Assembly: GCF_019042735.1 (NCBI RefSeq)
Contig: NZ_JAHQCR010000072.1
Location: forward strand, 13,262 to 77,261
Direction of reading: 5' to 3'
DNA from: Evansella alkalicola
Lineage (GTDB): Bacteria > Bacillota > Bacilli > Bacillales > Salisediminibacteriaceae
Length of the DNA stretch: 64,000 nucleotides
The notes below the pieces were generated by a model. That model did no database searches, had not been told where the DNA came from, and was given only the letters and a program-made list of their open reading frames with translations. The position numbers were made by a program, and so were the translations under genes. Positions 27,637-35,568 of this stretch are shown piece after piece (the stretch's first letter is position 1; each line of letters opens with the position of its first letter).

Positions 27637-28977
27637 ATGGCAGTTGTTGAAGTAATTAAATACGATGGTAGGGACGACGTCTATGCATGGAAATACCCTT
27701 CCTCAGAGCTCGGAAATTGGACACAACTAATTGTAAATGAATCACAGGAAGCTATATTATTCCGTGGAGGGCAGGCTTTAGATTTATTTACTGCAGGTCG
27801 TCATACACTTAGTACAGAGAATATACCTCTACTAAACAAACTAGTTAATCTACCTTTTGGAGGTAGGTCCCCTTTTGCTGCCGAGGTGTGGTATGTAAAT
27901 AAGAAACATTCGATAGATATTAAATGGGGAACGAGTCAACCAATTCAGTTACAGGACCCTAAATATAAAATATTTGTCCCAGTCCGTTCCTTTGGACAAT
28001 TTGGGATACAGATCGTTGATTCACGAAAGTTTTTAATTAAACTTGTTGGTACGATGAATACGTTAGATAGGAAAACATTAACGGAGTATTTCAGGGGTCT
28101 GTTAATGACAAAGATTAAGGATCTGATTTCCTCTTATCTAGTACATAAAAACATAAGTATTTTAGATATTAATGCCTACATTTCTGAGATTTCAGACCAT
28201 CTCACTGAAAAGCTGAAACCGCAATTTGAGATTTATGGAATAGATGTCCTTAATTTTTATGTAAACTCTATTAATATTCCAGAAGAGGACGAAGCAGTTG
28301 GGCGATTAAAGTCTGCATTAGCAAGGCGGGCAGAGATGGATATTGTTGGTTATAACTATCAGCAGGAACGTTCCTTTGATACCCTTGAGCATGCTGCTAA
28401 AAATGAAGGTGGTAATCAAGCAGGTATGATGGGGGCAGGAATTGGATTAGGTATGGGAGTAGGAGTCGGCGGTGCCTTCGGTAATTCCATGGCAGGTATA
28501 ACAGGGAATATGCAGACTTCGAATGAAAAGGCATGTCCAAAGTGCCAGGCTGCCAATCCTGAGAATGTAAGATTTTGTGGTTCCTGTGGTAACGACTTTC
28601 ATCAGCAGGTGCAGGTGGAAAACAATAAAGTAGTAGAGGAAGAGGGAGCTGTGGCGGACGTGCCTCAAGAAGCTACCTGTGTGAAATGTGATTCTACTAT
28701 TCAAAAAGGCTTTAAGTTTTGTTCGAAATGTGGAGATCCTTATCACCCTTGTGAAAATTGTGGAGAAGACAATGAAGTGGATAGTACATCTTGTAGGCGT
28801 TGTGGAATCAAGTTTCCAAAGGCTTGCTCACAATGTGGGACCTCCGTTCATGATGGGATGAAGTTTTGCCCAGAATGCGGGAATTCCATGGTTTTAAAGT
28901 GTGGAAGTTGTCAACATGTTCTTGAGCCGGGACAAAAGTTTTGCCCAGAATGTGGTAGTTCACAAATAGGAGGGTGA
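27637..28977 (+). CDS. SPFH-domain protein with five zinc ribbons (YdjI-like)
   Basis: This 446-residue protein carries an SPFH/virion-core-like domain over about 20-250. A Gly-rich hinge (about 258-290, GAGIGLGMGVGVGGAFG) leads to five CxxC...CxxC zinc ribbons from about 300 to the end: CPKC..CGSC, CVKC..CSKC, CENC..CRRC, CSQC..CPEC, CGSC..CPEC. The order matches B. subtilis YdjI, which works with YdjG/YdjH and PspA in envelope stress. The next two genes here are membrane proteins of matching type, but no pspA is in the window. AAAGGAG lies 12 bases before the ATG. Confidence 0.82.
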   Translation: MAVVEVIKYDGRDDVYAWKYPSSELGNWTQLIVNESQEAILFRGGQALDLFTAGRHTLSTENIPLLNKLVNLPFGGRSPFAAEVWYVNKKHSIDIKWGTSQPIQLQDPKYKIFVPVRSFGQFGIQIVDSRKFLIKLVGTMNTLDRKTLTEYFRGLLMTKIKDLISSYLVHKNISILDINAYISEISDHLTEKLKPQFEIYGIDVLNFYVNSINIPEEDEAVGRLKSALARRAEMDIVGYNYQQERSFDTLEHAAKNEGGNQAGMMGAGIGLGMGVGVGGAFGNSMAGITGNMQTSNEKACPKCQAANPENVRFCGSCGNDFHQQVQVENNKVVEEEGAVADVPQEATCVKCDSTIQKGFKFCSKCGDPYHPCENCGEDNEVDSTSCRRCGIKFPKACSQCGTSVHDGMKFCPECGNSMVLKCGSCQHVLEPGQKFCPECGSSQIGG

Positions 28978-28981
28978 TAGA

Positions 28982-29725
28982 ATGGGACAATTTCGATTCT
29001 TTACGTCAATATCCTTTGCTTTATTTCATGTCGTTGCACTTATAACGCTAATCATTTTATTTAATCTCATTGGTGTAGATTTTAGTGGAACATACTTTTG
29101 GACTTCTGTTTTAGCAATAATCATTGCCATTGCTCTTACAATCGGTATCGTTATGATGCAAATGAAGGAAAGAAAAGTGGGTTCACAGGCCAAATATCCT
29201 GTAATGATGAACACTTCCACTACAATCATTCTTTATGACCTTGTCGTCTTAGGACTTGTTGTCATTGGTTCACTCCTTTCAACGACAGTGTACGTTTCCT
29301 TTCACATCATTGCACTTATATTTTTCTTCTTTGGATTAACTGTGGTTGGAGGGTTTTCTCAATTTGTTAATAAAAGAGATCGCAGTGTAGGAAGGCAAGT
29401 AGACCGACTGAAGCAACTTCAAGTCCACATTCAATATGTGAAAATGGAGCTTCAAGGGTTTGAAGGAGAAGCTGGAGTAAAGGTACTAATGAATAAATTA
29501 AATTCTTTAGAGGAAGATGTTCGATATAGTGACCCGATCTCTCACGAAGCTGTACTTGCTGTGGAGGATTCCATAGAGGAAATGTTCTTGGATTTAAAGG
29601 AACGTGTACGCGGGATCATCAGTGAAGGTATCGAAGCAGAAGCAATTGAGGAATTAACTAAGAATGTAGATCGGATCCGACATACGATCAACTTTCGAAA
29701 TCAGGAGCTTCGACTGATTAAGTAG
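28982..29725 (+). CDS. membrane protein of the SPFH operon (YdjH-like)
   Basis: This 247-residue protein has four hydrophobic segments in the first ~125 residues and a soluble, helical, probably coiled-coil C-terminus (about 135-247, QVDRLKQLQVHIQYVKMELQG...). AGGAGGG overlaps the previous stop codon, so translation is coupled to the SPFH gene. By position and topology it is the membrane partner of the SPFH protein. The similarity to YdjH is contextual, not seen from motifs. Confidence 0.6.
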   Translation: MGQFRFFTSISFALFHVVALITLIILFNLIGVDFSGTYFWTSVLAIIIAIALTIGIVMMQMKERKVGSQAKYPVMMNTSTTIILYDLVVLGLVVIGSLLSTTVYVSFHIIALIFFFFGLTVVGGFSQFVNKRDRSVGRQVDRLKQLQVHIQYVKMELQGFEGEAGVKVLMNKLNSLEEDVRYSDPISHEAVLAVEDSIEEMFLDLKERVRGIISEGIEAEAIEELTKNVDRIRHTINFRNQELRLIK

Positions 29726-29774
29726 ACTTGATTCATGTTTTTCATAAAAATGAAGTGGGGTGTGGAGGATGAAG

Positions 29775-30440
29775 GTGCCATTTTATTTACAATGGTGGGC
29801 AATTATTATTGGATTTATCGTGTTTTGGCCAGTTGGAATTGGATTATTAATCTGGCGAATTGCAAAATCTAGAAAACTCATGCTTAAAGCAGGTAATTTA
29901 ATTCGAATTGTTGGTATTATTATTCTCGTTTTTTATGCATTATTAGCAATAGCTTCAGTAGCCGATCCGGAAGCGGGCTTTGAAGTATTTATTTTTTCTA
30001 CCATATTCTTTTTCCTACCAGGTTTTATCTTATATCGTTATGGTAAAAAACTGCGTCTGGAAAGTAAGAAGACAAAACAATATATCCAATGGATTATTAA
30101 TGAACATTTACGGACAGTCGATGAAATTGCACGTCGTGGTCAGTTGAATCCAGCGCAAGTTAGGACTGACATTCATCAATTGATGGAGAAAAACTTTTTA
30201 CCAAATGCTAGATTAAATCAAGAAACGGATCGAGTGGAGTTCATCATTGATGAAGAGATCAATAATGAGCAGGATCGTGTAGAAAATAGTGTGCAAAATG
30301 AAGTTGCAGCAACTACAGAAACAGCATTTACAGCACCTAAGCCGAGGTCCGTATCATGTTCTGGTTGTGGTGCTAACAATATGGTTGTTGGTGACAGTGG
30401 AGAATGTGAATACTGTGGTACGGCTTTGAACACAGCATGA
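29775..30440 (+). CDS. membrane protein with C-terminal zinc ribbon (YdjG-like)
   Basis: This protein has about 221 residues. Hydrophobic segments WWAIIIGFIVFWPVGIGLLIW, IVGIIILVFYALLAIASV and VFIFSTIFFFLPGFILY lie in the first ~100. A helical, winged-helix-like region follows (TVDEIARRGQLNPAQVRTDIHQLM, about 115-138). A C-terminal zinc ribbon CSGCG...CEYCG closes the protein. The start is uncertain. GTG 29775 is 6 bases after GGAGG, while ATG 29769 directly abuts it. As third gene of the SPFH operon it likely forms a membrane complex with the other two products. Confidence 0.65.
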   Translation: MPFYLQWWAIIIGFIVFWPVGIGLLIWRIAKSRKLMLKAGNLIRIVGIIILVFYALLAIASVADPEAGFEVFIFSTIFFFLPGFILYRYGKKLRLESKKTKQYIQWIINEHLRTVDEIARRGQLNPAQVRTDIHQLMEKNFLPNARLNQETDRVEFIIDEEINNEQDRVENSVQNEVAATTETAFTAPKPRSVSCSGCGANNMVVGDSGECEYCGTALNTA

Positions 30441-30458
30441 CAATGAGGGGGAAACAGA

Positions 30459-30506
30459 GGGACGGTTCTTGCGTTCACGATTAAGTCGTGAACGTATGAA
30501 CCGTCC
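30459..30506. repeat. hairpin element, short form
   Basis: GGGACGGTTCTTGCGTTCACGA / TCGTGAACGTATGAACCGTCC around TTAAG. It follows the SPFH operon by about 18 bases. Confidence 0.88.
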
Positions 30507-30580
30507 TTTCGTTTGATTATGAAAGCAGCAAGAATGTGCACACCTCAATATTAAGAGGGGAGAGCTAACTTTAGCGGTGT

Positions 30581-31327
30581 TTATTTTAACCTTTCTTTCA
30601 AAATATGTATCATTCTTTTTAGCTGGAGGGAAATGATTTTTTCACCAAGCGCTTTACTAGCATTAGTGCGTGGGTCTTGACCTGCAATGCCGAGCGGCCA
30701 CTCATGTAGGTCTTGTGGGAGCTTTTCTAACTGAACTAAATCAGGTCTCAGAGCCATCAAGATAGATGTCTCATTCATGGCAGCGTGATCCACCATTAGA
30801 CCGAGCCCTTCCTCATCTTGCTCACTTCCCCAACAGGCGAAACATTCTAAGTCATATTTTTCCTTCCATTGAGGAATTGTTTTTATAAAGTGGTGTGTAG
30901 ATGGGCCATGCCCGTGGGCAACCACAATTTTGAACCCTGCCCGTTTGAGTTGCTTTAACGTTGCATCAAGTAGGAGGGTGAAGGTCTCGTCTGGTACCCA
31001 ATAGGCGCTGCCGTCTAACTGTTCCTTCAGGTGAGGTTGTTTATTCTCCCTGTCTGGATCAATCTCAAAATAGTCCATTCCGTAAAGCTCTTTCCCAGCT
31101 ATCTCGGTTTTATTATCAGGTCCTAAAAACAATGGTGGTAAAACAATTCCCCCGATTTCCTTGGCAAGCAGTTCAAAGAAACCTTGTGACTGTATGCTAT
31201 CAGAGCCCAACGGTAAATGTTCTCCATGCCACTCTAGTGTTCCAAGTGGTAGGTAGGCAATTGGTGCTTCACTCAGGCGCTTTCTAAACTCACTAGGGTT
31301 TAACTCACTATATAATACCTTGTCCAT
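30581..31327 (-). CDS. creatininase family amidohydrolase
   Basis: This 248-residue metalloenzyme belongs to the creatinine amidohydrolase fold. The metal-binding motif PLGTLEWHGEHLPLGSDS (about 27-44) has Glu, His and Asp ligands. HGHGPSTHH (about 139-147) and DHAAMNETS (about 178-186, Glu ligand) complete the site. Family members hydrolyse cyclic amides such as creatinine, or act in cofactor and mycofactocin maturation, so the substrate cannot be named. GGAGG precedes the ATG by 7 bases. The gene stands alone and converges with the SPFH operon. Confidence 0.85.
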   Translation of the reverse strand: MDKVLYSELNPSEFRKRLSEAPIAYLPLGTLEWHGEHLPLGSDSIQSQGFFELLAKEIGGIVLPPLFLGPDNKTEIAGKELYGMDYFEIDPDRENKQPHLKEQLDGSAYWVPDETFTLLLDATLKQLKRAGFKIVVAHGHGPSTHHFIKTIPQWKEKYDLECFACWGSEQDEEGLGLMVDHAAMNETSILMALRPDLVQLEKLPQDLHEWPLGIAGQDPRTNASKALGEKIISLQLKRMIHILKERLK

Positions 31328-31452
31328 GTTAGTCCTCCATATTCTTATTTTTATATATTGGTAATGATCTCTACTAGGTTAATTGTACCAAAATTGATGA
31401 TGGTGGGGGTGTGGCAGAGGGGGCGGAGAACGGGAGGGGCGGGGTGAACGCA

Positions 31453-31473
31453 GGGACGGTTCTTGCGTTTACG
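31453..31473. repeat. hairpin element, solitary left arm
   Basis: GGGACGGTTCTTGCGTTTACG is present without its complementary arm. What follows (TGGCGTTTTGAGCGC) is unrelated, so it is a truncated copy. Confidence 0.8.
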
Positions 31474-31606
31474 TGGCGTTTTGAGCGCAAAAGGGGCTCT
31501 GATGTTCACTGGGTATAATCGACTATTACCTTTATACTGATATTTCAATAATAGGAAGGTTATTGCCAAAAAGTGTCGAAATGTATATACATATGTTTTA
31601 TGTATT

Positions 31607-31635
31607 TTGATAGAGAAGTAAGCACAGTCCATACT
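31607..31635 (+). promoter_or_regulatory. candidate promoter of the c-di-GMP riboswitch transcript
   Basis: TTGATA (31607-31612), a 17-base spacer and CATACT (31630-31635) place the start of transcription near 31642, just before the riboswitch. Confidence 0.45.
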
Positions 31636-31654
31636 AAATTCATATGTTTTAGTG

Positions 31655-31736
31655 ATAATAGCAAACTTATTGAAAAATAAGGACGCAAAGCCAGGGGCCT
31701 AAAGTTGTAATACTAAGGTAGCCGGTTGCCGAATAA
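31655..31736 (+). ncRNA. cyclic di-GMP-I riboswitch (GEMM)
   Basis: The conserved GEMM-I core is visible: GCAAACT, a short GAAA-capped segment, GGACGCAAAGCC, GGGGCCTAAA, then TAAGGTAGCCGGTTGCCGAA. These blocks form the two-helix ligand pocket of class I c-di-GMP aptamers. A terminator hairpin follows at 31747, so it probably controls transcription elongation into the small gene at 31937. Whether ligand turns it on or off cannot be told by eye. Confidence 0.92.
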
Positions 31737-31746
31737 AACTGATATG

Positions 31747-31780
31747 AGATGAATATCTGTTTTTTTGGTATTCATCTTTT
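31747..31780 (+). terminator. riboswitch expression-platform terminator
   Basis: Stem AGATGAATA (31747-31755) / TATTCATCT (31769-31777) with a U-rich tail, directly after the aptamer. Confidence 0.75.
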
Positions 31781-31936
31781 ATTATTAATGGGATGAATAT
31801 CTATAGCCCTTAAATTTATATAAGTAGTCTATTATAAAAGCAAATAAATCATAAAAAAGAGAAAGGAGTTTAATAGGTATCAAGGGATATCAATGCTTAA
31901 AAGTAAGTTATCTTCATGATTGGAAGGAGAGATAAA

Positions 31937-32134
31937 ATGTATAAAGGTAGTCCTAACCTTAAAAATATCTTGAATTTATCAGAACAGTCATTTGAGGAAC
32001 TAAAAGAGCGTTATGGAGTATTAGTTGAGGATTTATCATTCGCCAGAAATGCTTTTGAATTTGAAAAAGCCTCAGATATTAAAATGGAAATGATCTACAT
32101 TATAGAGGAATTGAAGAGTAGAAAAGATAGTTAG
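31937..32134 (+). CDS. small UVR-motif-like protein under c-di-GMP control
   Basis: This 65-residue protein starts at the ATG 6-7 bases after GGAAGGAGA (31922-31930); an earlier in-frame ATG at 31916 precedes that site. The C-terminal two thirds (LVEDLSFARNAFEFEKASDI...MIYIIEELK) has the helix-turn-helix hairpin pattern of the UVR motif of UvrB/UvrC, where FEFEKAS aligns with the LEFEEAA core. UVR motifs mediate protein-protein contact. It has no TM or signal. It is the only gene between the riboswitch and the next minus-strand gene, so it is the likely regulated product. The function is unknown. Confidence 0.7.
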   Translation: MYKGSPNLKNILNLSEQSFEELKERYGVLVEDLSFARNAFEFEKASDIKMEMIYIIEELKSRKDS

Positions 32135-32148
32135 GAAAGAGTTCACAG

Positions 32149-32236
32149 AAAGTTCGGGGACCTGGTCCCACACAATTTTATGAACAGACACAAAAAGTTC
32201 GGGGACCTGGTCCCCGAACTTGGGTCCCCGAACTTT
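32149..32236. repeat. second palindrome family, GTTCGGGGACC repeats
   Basis: AAGTTCGGGGACCTGGTCCC occurs at about 32150 and again at 32195. The second copy completes a palindrome AAGTTCGGGGACC-T-GGTCCCCGAACTT (32195-32221), and a further right arm GGGTCCCCGAACTT follows at 32223-32236. The family is distinct from the GGGACGGTTCTT family. It lies between convergent genes and may act as a bidirectional terminator. Confidence 0.85.
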
Positions 32237-32237
32237 A

Positions 32238-33887
32238 CTAGAATAGCTCTTCTTTTATATGATTCGCTGAGATATACCCGAATACGGTTGTTCCACCGAT
32301 CGCTGATCCTGGACCAGGATAAACACGTCCCATCACTGAGGCGGAGCAGTTTCCAGTTGCATATAGTCCTTCAATTGGTTGGCCATTCTTCAATGCCTGA
32401 CCATTTTCATTTGCAACGATACCGCCTTTTGTTCCTAAGTCACCAGGGTAAATTTTACACGCATAGAAAGGTCCATTTTCAATGGTTCCTAGATTCGGAT
32501 ATTCATAAGTAGGATCCCCGTAGTATCGGTCGTATGCGGATTTCCCACGTCCAAAGTCCTCATCTACACCGGCTTCCACAAATCCGTTAAACCTAGTAAT
32601 CGTTCCCTTTAATTGCTCAACAGGAATCTCACATTTTTCCGCAAGCTCCTCAATAGTATCGGCCTTAATTAAAAATCCACTGTCGATTGCTTCCTGTGGC
32701 GTTCGTTTCGGTAGCATATCACCGAATAAATACCTGTTTCGATGCCTGCTTTCCATGATCATCCACGAGTGAATACCTTTACCTGTCTTTTCCTGACGCT
32801 CCAAGATAGCGTGACCTGCATCAGTATAGGATTCAGATTCATTGAAATATCGTTCGCCATCTTGATCAACAATGATGGAGTGGGGCATGGAGCGCTCATA
32901 TACTAAAAATTTCTGTCGCCCATTCCCATCTACTGTTGCTGGCCCCCACCAGGCGTCGTCCAACAATGCAGTATCGAGTTCGTACTTTTCTGCGATTTTG
33001 AGAATATCACCTGTATTTTCCGTGCGAGAGGAGGACCAATCCCCATTAATGTTATGATATTTTTTGCGGAGTTCTGGATTTCTTTCAAATCCACCGCTGG
33101 CTAAAACAACGGCCTTACACTTGATGTAATAAGGTTTTCCGTCCTTTTCAGCTTGAACGCCAACGATTTTTTCCCCATTATCGTCCATCATTAAGTCCTT
33201 TAAAGGAGTTTCCAATTGAATTGGTATGTTTAAGTCCAAGGCAATTCGCATGAATCGGGCAATGAGACCACCACCAATGGAGATGGCGTGGCGCCCAAGA
33301 ACTTTGTGTCTCATACCATTCAAGGCCATTCCAACAAGTGTCGAGAAGTCCTTCATATTTGTAAAAGCAACTGGAACTGATGATACCTTGCCAGAGTATA
33401 GGGGCATTGGTGCCTCCATATCACCAGTTCTCAATTTTTCTTCATAGTCTTCTAACTTCTTTGCATCAAAAATTTCTCCTTCTACCACGCGACCAACTTT
33501 TCCGCCAGGTGCCTCAGGGTAGTAGTCAGGATATTTCGTTCCTGGTACCCATTTCATACCTAAATCTTCTAGAAATTTCACCATTTTATGCCCATTTTTC
33601 ACGTAAGCAGCTTTTCTTTCGTACGTGGAGGCTGGCCCTTTATCCTCAATGACAGCTTCCATATAAGTAAGGCCTTCTTCTTCACTATCCTTAACACCTG
33701 CTTTTTTCGACACGTGGTTATTCGGCACCCAAATGCCGCCTCCTGATAATGCTGTGGCTCCTCCGTACTCCTTTGTTTTCTCAATAATGACAGGCTTTAA
33801 TCCATGGTGAGCGGCCGTGATCGCTGCCACAAGTCCACCACCGCCACTACCAACAACTACAACATCAAATTCTTCGTTCCATTTCAT
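32238..33887 (-). CDS. FAD-binding dehydrogenase, KstD / fumarate-reductase flavoprotein family
   Basis: This protein has about 549 residues. The N-terminal FAD motif GSGGGGLVAAITAAHHG and YGGATALSGGGIWVP are those of 3-ketosteroid delta-1-dehydrogenases and fumarate-reductase-like flavoproteins. VLASGGFERNPELRKKY (about 270-286) and the C-terminal GLYATGNCSASVMGRVYPGPGSAIGGTTVFGYI close the FAD domain. KstD enzymes remove hydrogens next to a steroid keto group. No other steroid genes are nearby, so the substrate is open. The ATG at 33887 lies 7 bases after GGAGGG; the tandem ATG at 33890 is the alternative. It is divergent from a TetR regulator with a strong palindrome in the gap. Confidence 0.85.
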   Translation of the reverse strand: MKWNEEFDVVVVGSGGGGLVAAITAAHHGLKPVIIEKTKEYGGATALSGGGIWVPNNHVSKKAGVKDSEEEGLTYMEAVIEDKGPASTYERKAAYVKNGHKMVKFLEDLGMKWVPGTKYPDYYPEAPGGKVGRVVEGEIFDAKKLEDYEEKLRTGDMEAPMPLYSGKVSSVPVAFTNMKDFSTLVGMALNGMRHKVLGRHAISIGGGLIARFMRIALDLNIPIQLETPLKDLMMDDNGEKIVGVQAEKDGKPYYIKCKAVVLASGGFERNPELRKKYHNINGDWSSSRTENTGDILKIAEKYELDTALLDDAWWGPATVDGNGRQKFLVYERSMPHSIIVDQDGERYFNESESYTDAGHAILERQEKTGKGIHSWMIMESRHRNRYLFGDMLPKRTPQEAIDSGFLIKADTIEELAEKCEIPVEQLKGTITRFNGFVEAGVDEDFGRGKSAYDRYYGDPTYEYPNLGTIENGPFYACKIYPGDLGTKGGIVANENGQALKNGQPIEGLYATGNCSASVMGRVYPGPGSAIGGTTVFGYISANHIKEELF

Positions 33888-34001
33888 CATTAATCCCTCC
33901 TAATAGTCAATCTTCAACTTATTTCCTGGGAAAAAATGCAGAATTCTAGTAGTCTTGTTGTATAAAATACTAAGTTTGGTAGAATATATGGGTAATAAGT
34001 T

Positions 34002-34031
34002 AGTTTTATTATACAAATGTATAATAAAACT
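34002..34031. promoter_or_regulatory. 30-bp perfect palindrome, probable TetR operator
   Basis: AGTTTTATTATACA (34002-34015) and TGTATAATAAAACT (34018-34031) are exact complements around AA. It sits between the divergent flavoprotein and TetR genes, about 115 bases from the flavoprotein start and 135 from the regulator start. That position and symmetry are typical for a TetR-family operator controlling both. Confidence 0.75.
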
Positions 34032-34165
34032 GTCTGTGTTTTTTCTATGACTGTTTGATGAAAATTATATATATGACTTTTCTGTGTCACGAGGGGTTTA
34101 ATTCATAGTTGTGTGCTACGCTATGTTATACTGCTCGGCGTGTTTGATAAGGAGGAGGCGGGTTA

Positions 34166-34726
34166 ATGAATGAGATGGATTTACGAGTTATCAAAACAAA
34201 GCAAAGTTTGGAAAAAGCATTGTTTGACTTACTGAAACATAAGCCTCTTGAACAAATTACGGTAACTGAGCTTTGTGAACAATCGGGAATCACTCGAAAA
34301 ACGTTTTACTTGCACTATGAAAATGTGCCGAATTATTTTGAGGAGTTCATTGCGCAGCTGCTAGATCAATTGGAGGAATCATTGCAAAAAACGACGAACC
34401 TTCACTTTCAATCTGATCAACAATTAGAGCCGCAAATGATCTATGTATTTGAGCACGTCTATAAAAATAGAGAAGTCTATCAATTTATATTTAACAGTAA
34501 TTCGCACTTTGTGTACTATGAAATGTTTTTCAAGAGAATTAAATCCTTGTTTAAGAATTCAATAGAGATGGTAGAGGGGAGTAGGAAAGATGATAGTGGA
34601 GATTTTGAATTCGTAGTTGCATATCACACAAATGCCATATTAGGTGTTATTTATGAATGGTATTTGGGTGGATTCGAAAAATCCGTAGATGAAATGAATC
34701 ATCTCCTCCTGAAAATTATCAAGTGA
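34166..34726 (+). CDS. TetR/AcrR family transcriptional regulator
   Basis: This 186-residue protein has an N-terminal HTH: ALFDLLKHKPLEQITVTELCEQSGITRKTFYLHYEN (about 18-53, split here only for reading), in which the recognition helix is SGITRKTFYLHY. The C-terminal ~130 residues form the variable ligand and dimer domain. AAGGAGGAGG precedes the ATG. It most likely represses the divergent KstD-like gene and itself through the 30-bp palindrome, with an unknown hydrophobic inducer. Confidence 0.85.
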   Translation: MNEMDLRVIKTKQSLEKALFDLLKHKPLEQITVTELCEQSGITRKTFYLHYENVPNYFEEFIAQLLDQLEESLQKTTNLHFQSDQQLEPQMIYVFEHVYKNREVYQFIFNSNSHFVYYEMFFKRIKSLFKNSIEMVEGSRKDDSGDFEFVVAYHTNAILGVIYEWYLGGFEKSVDEMNHLLLKIIK

Positions 34727-34750
34727 GTGTGTGCCCGGGGGAGTGAACAG

Positions 34751-34867
34751 GGGGACGGTTCTTGCGTTTACGAATTGTTATTTATAAGAATGAAGGTTAA
34801 TGTGGTTCAATTTGTGGTCAAGGGTCAAGTTAGGAACCACTGACCGTGTGAACGCAAGAACCGTCCC
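34751..34867. repeat. hairpin element, long form (type 3 interior)
   Basis: Left arm GGGACGGTTCTTGCGTTTACGAATTG. About 70 bases of interior follow, ending AAGTTAGGAACCACTGACCGTG, then GTGAACGCAAGAACCGTCCC. The TTAGG...TGACCGTGT part is shared with the long forms at 39531, 42268 and 44597. It lies 25 bases after the TetR gene, and its right GTTTAC supplies the TAA of the next minus-strand gene. Confidence 0.88.
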
Positions 34868-34872
34868 TGCGT

Positions 34873-35415
34873 TTACTCTAGGCAAAGTCTTTCGTAGCAA
34901 TGTTTTGTCATTTCTTTGATTCGCTCTGAATCGTAGGTAAGTTTTATAAACATGAGGTCGTGTGTCAACCCTAATTGTTGACCATTTTCTAAATGAAAAA
35001 CTAGGACGGCATCATACTCCAGATGTTCTTCATCATTGACCATTTTTTTGGAATAAACAGAGATTTTTTTTATTACTGACCAAATATTTATTGTGGAAAA
35101 AGGCCCTGCCAACGCTTTGTCGCTTAACTCTTCGTCATAGTGATAACTGATATTTTCTGGTTCAGCTGCTTCCTTTACATCTAATCTCCAATAATCTTCA
35201 TCTGCATCGCTTTCCCTATAATCATTGGTAATGTTAACAAACGATTTTTTCAATAACCTATTAAACGAAAAGGAAATAGACCAATAGAGTGTATATGTAT
35301 GGCTACCCATTTTCGTTGATAGTGTGGGGCTTAATACGCCATGTAGCTCCAGCCCGATGATCCCCTTTAAAACGCGAATATCTTTCTCTCCCAATCGTTC
35401 TTTAATCTTTTTCAT
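34873..35415 (-). CDS. hypothetical protein, 180 residues
   Basis: I do not recognise this family. It is a soluble protein with mixed alpha/beta pattern, several Tyr/Trp-rich strands (YTLYWSISFSFNRLL, about 40-54) and an acidic central part (YRESDADEDYWRLDVKEAAEPEN). There is no signal or TM segment. GGGGAG lies about 8 bases before ATG 35415, so the in-frame GTG at 35424 is unlikely. The stop codon TAA lies at the edge of the adjacent hairpin element, so the natural C-terminus may have been altered by that insertion. Confidence 0.6.
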   Translation of the reverse strand: MKKIKERLGEKDIRVLKGIIGLELHGVLSPTLSTKMGSHTYTLYWSISFSFNRLLKKSFVNITNDYRESDADEDYWRLDVKEAAEPENISYHYDEELSDKALAGPFSTINIWSVIKKISVYSKKMVNDEEHLEYDAVLVFHLENGQQLGLTHDLMFIKLTYDSERIKEMTKHCYERLCLE

Positions 35416-35489
35416 AAAAACCACTCCCCAGCTAATGTCACACGTTCGTTTCTTTACTAATAATATACCATTTTGTTGTCGTAAACGAA

Positions 35490-35508
35490 GGGACGGTTCT
35501 TGCGTTCG
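35490..35508. repeat. hairpin element, solitary left arm
   Basis: GGGACGGTTCTTGCGTTCG without a right arm, about 60 bases before the 2H phosphoesterase start. It is a truncated copy and one of the few not placed behind a stop codon. Confidence 0.8.
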
Positions 35509-35568
35509 TATTTATTGAATTTTCTGTTAAAATAAGTAGCAGTACTCTGTTTGATAGGGGTTGATGAA

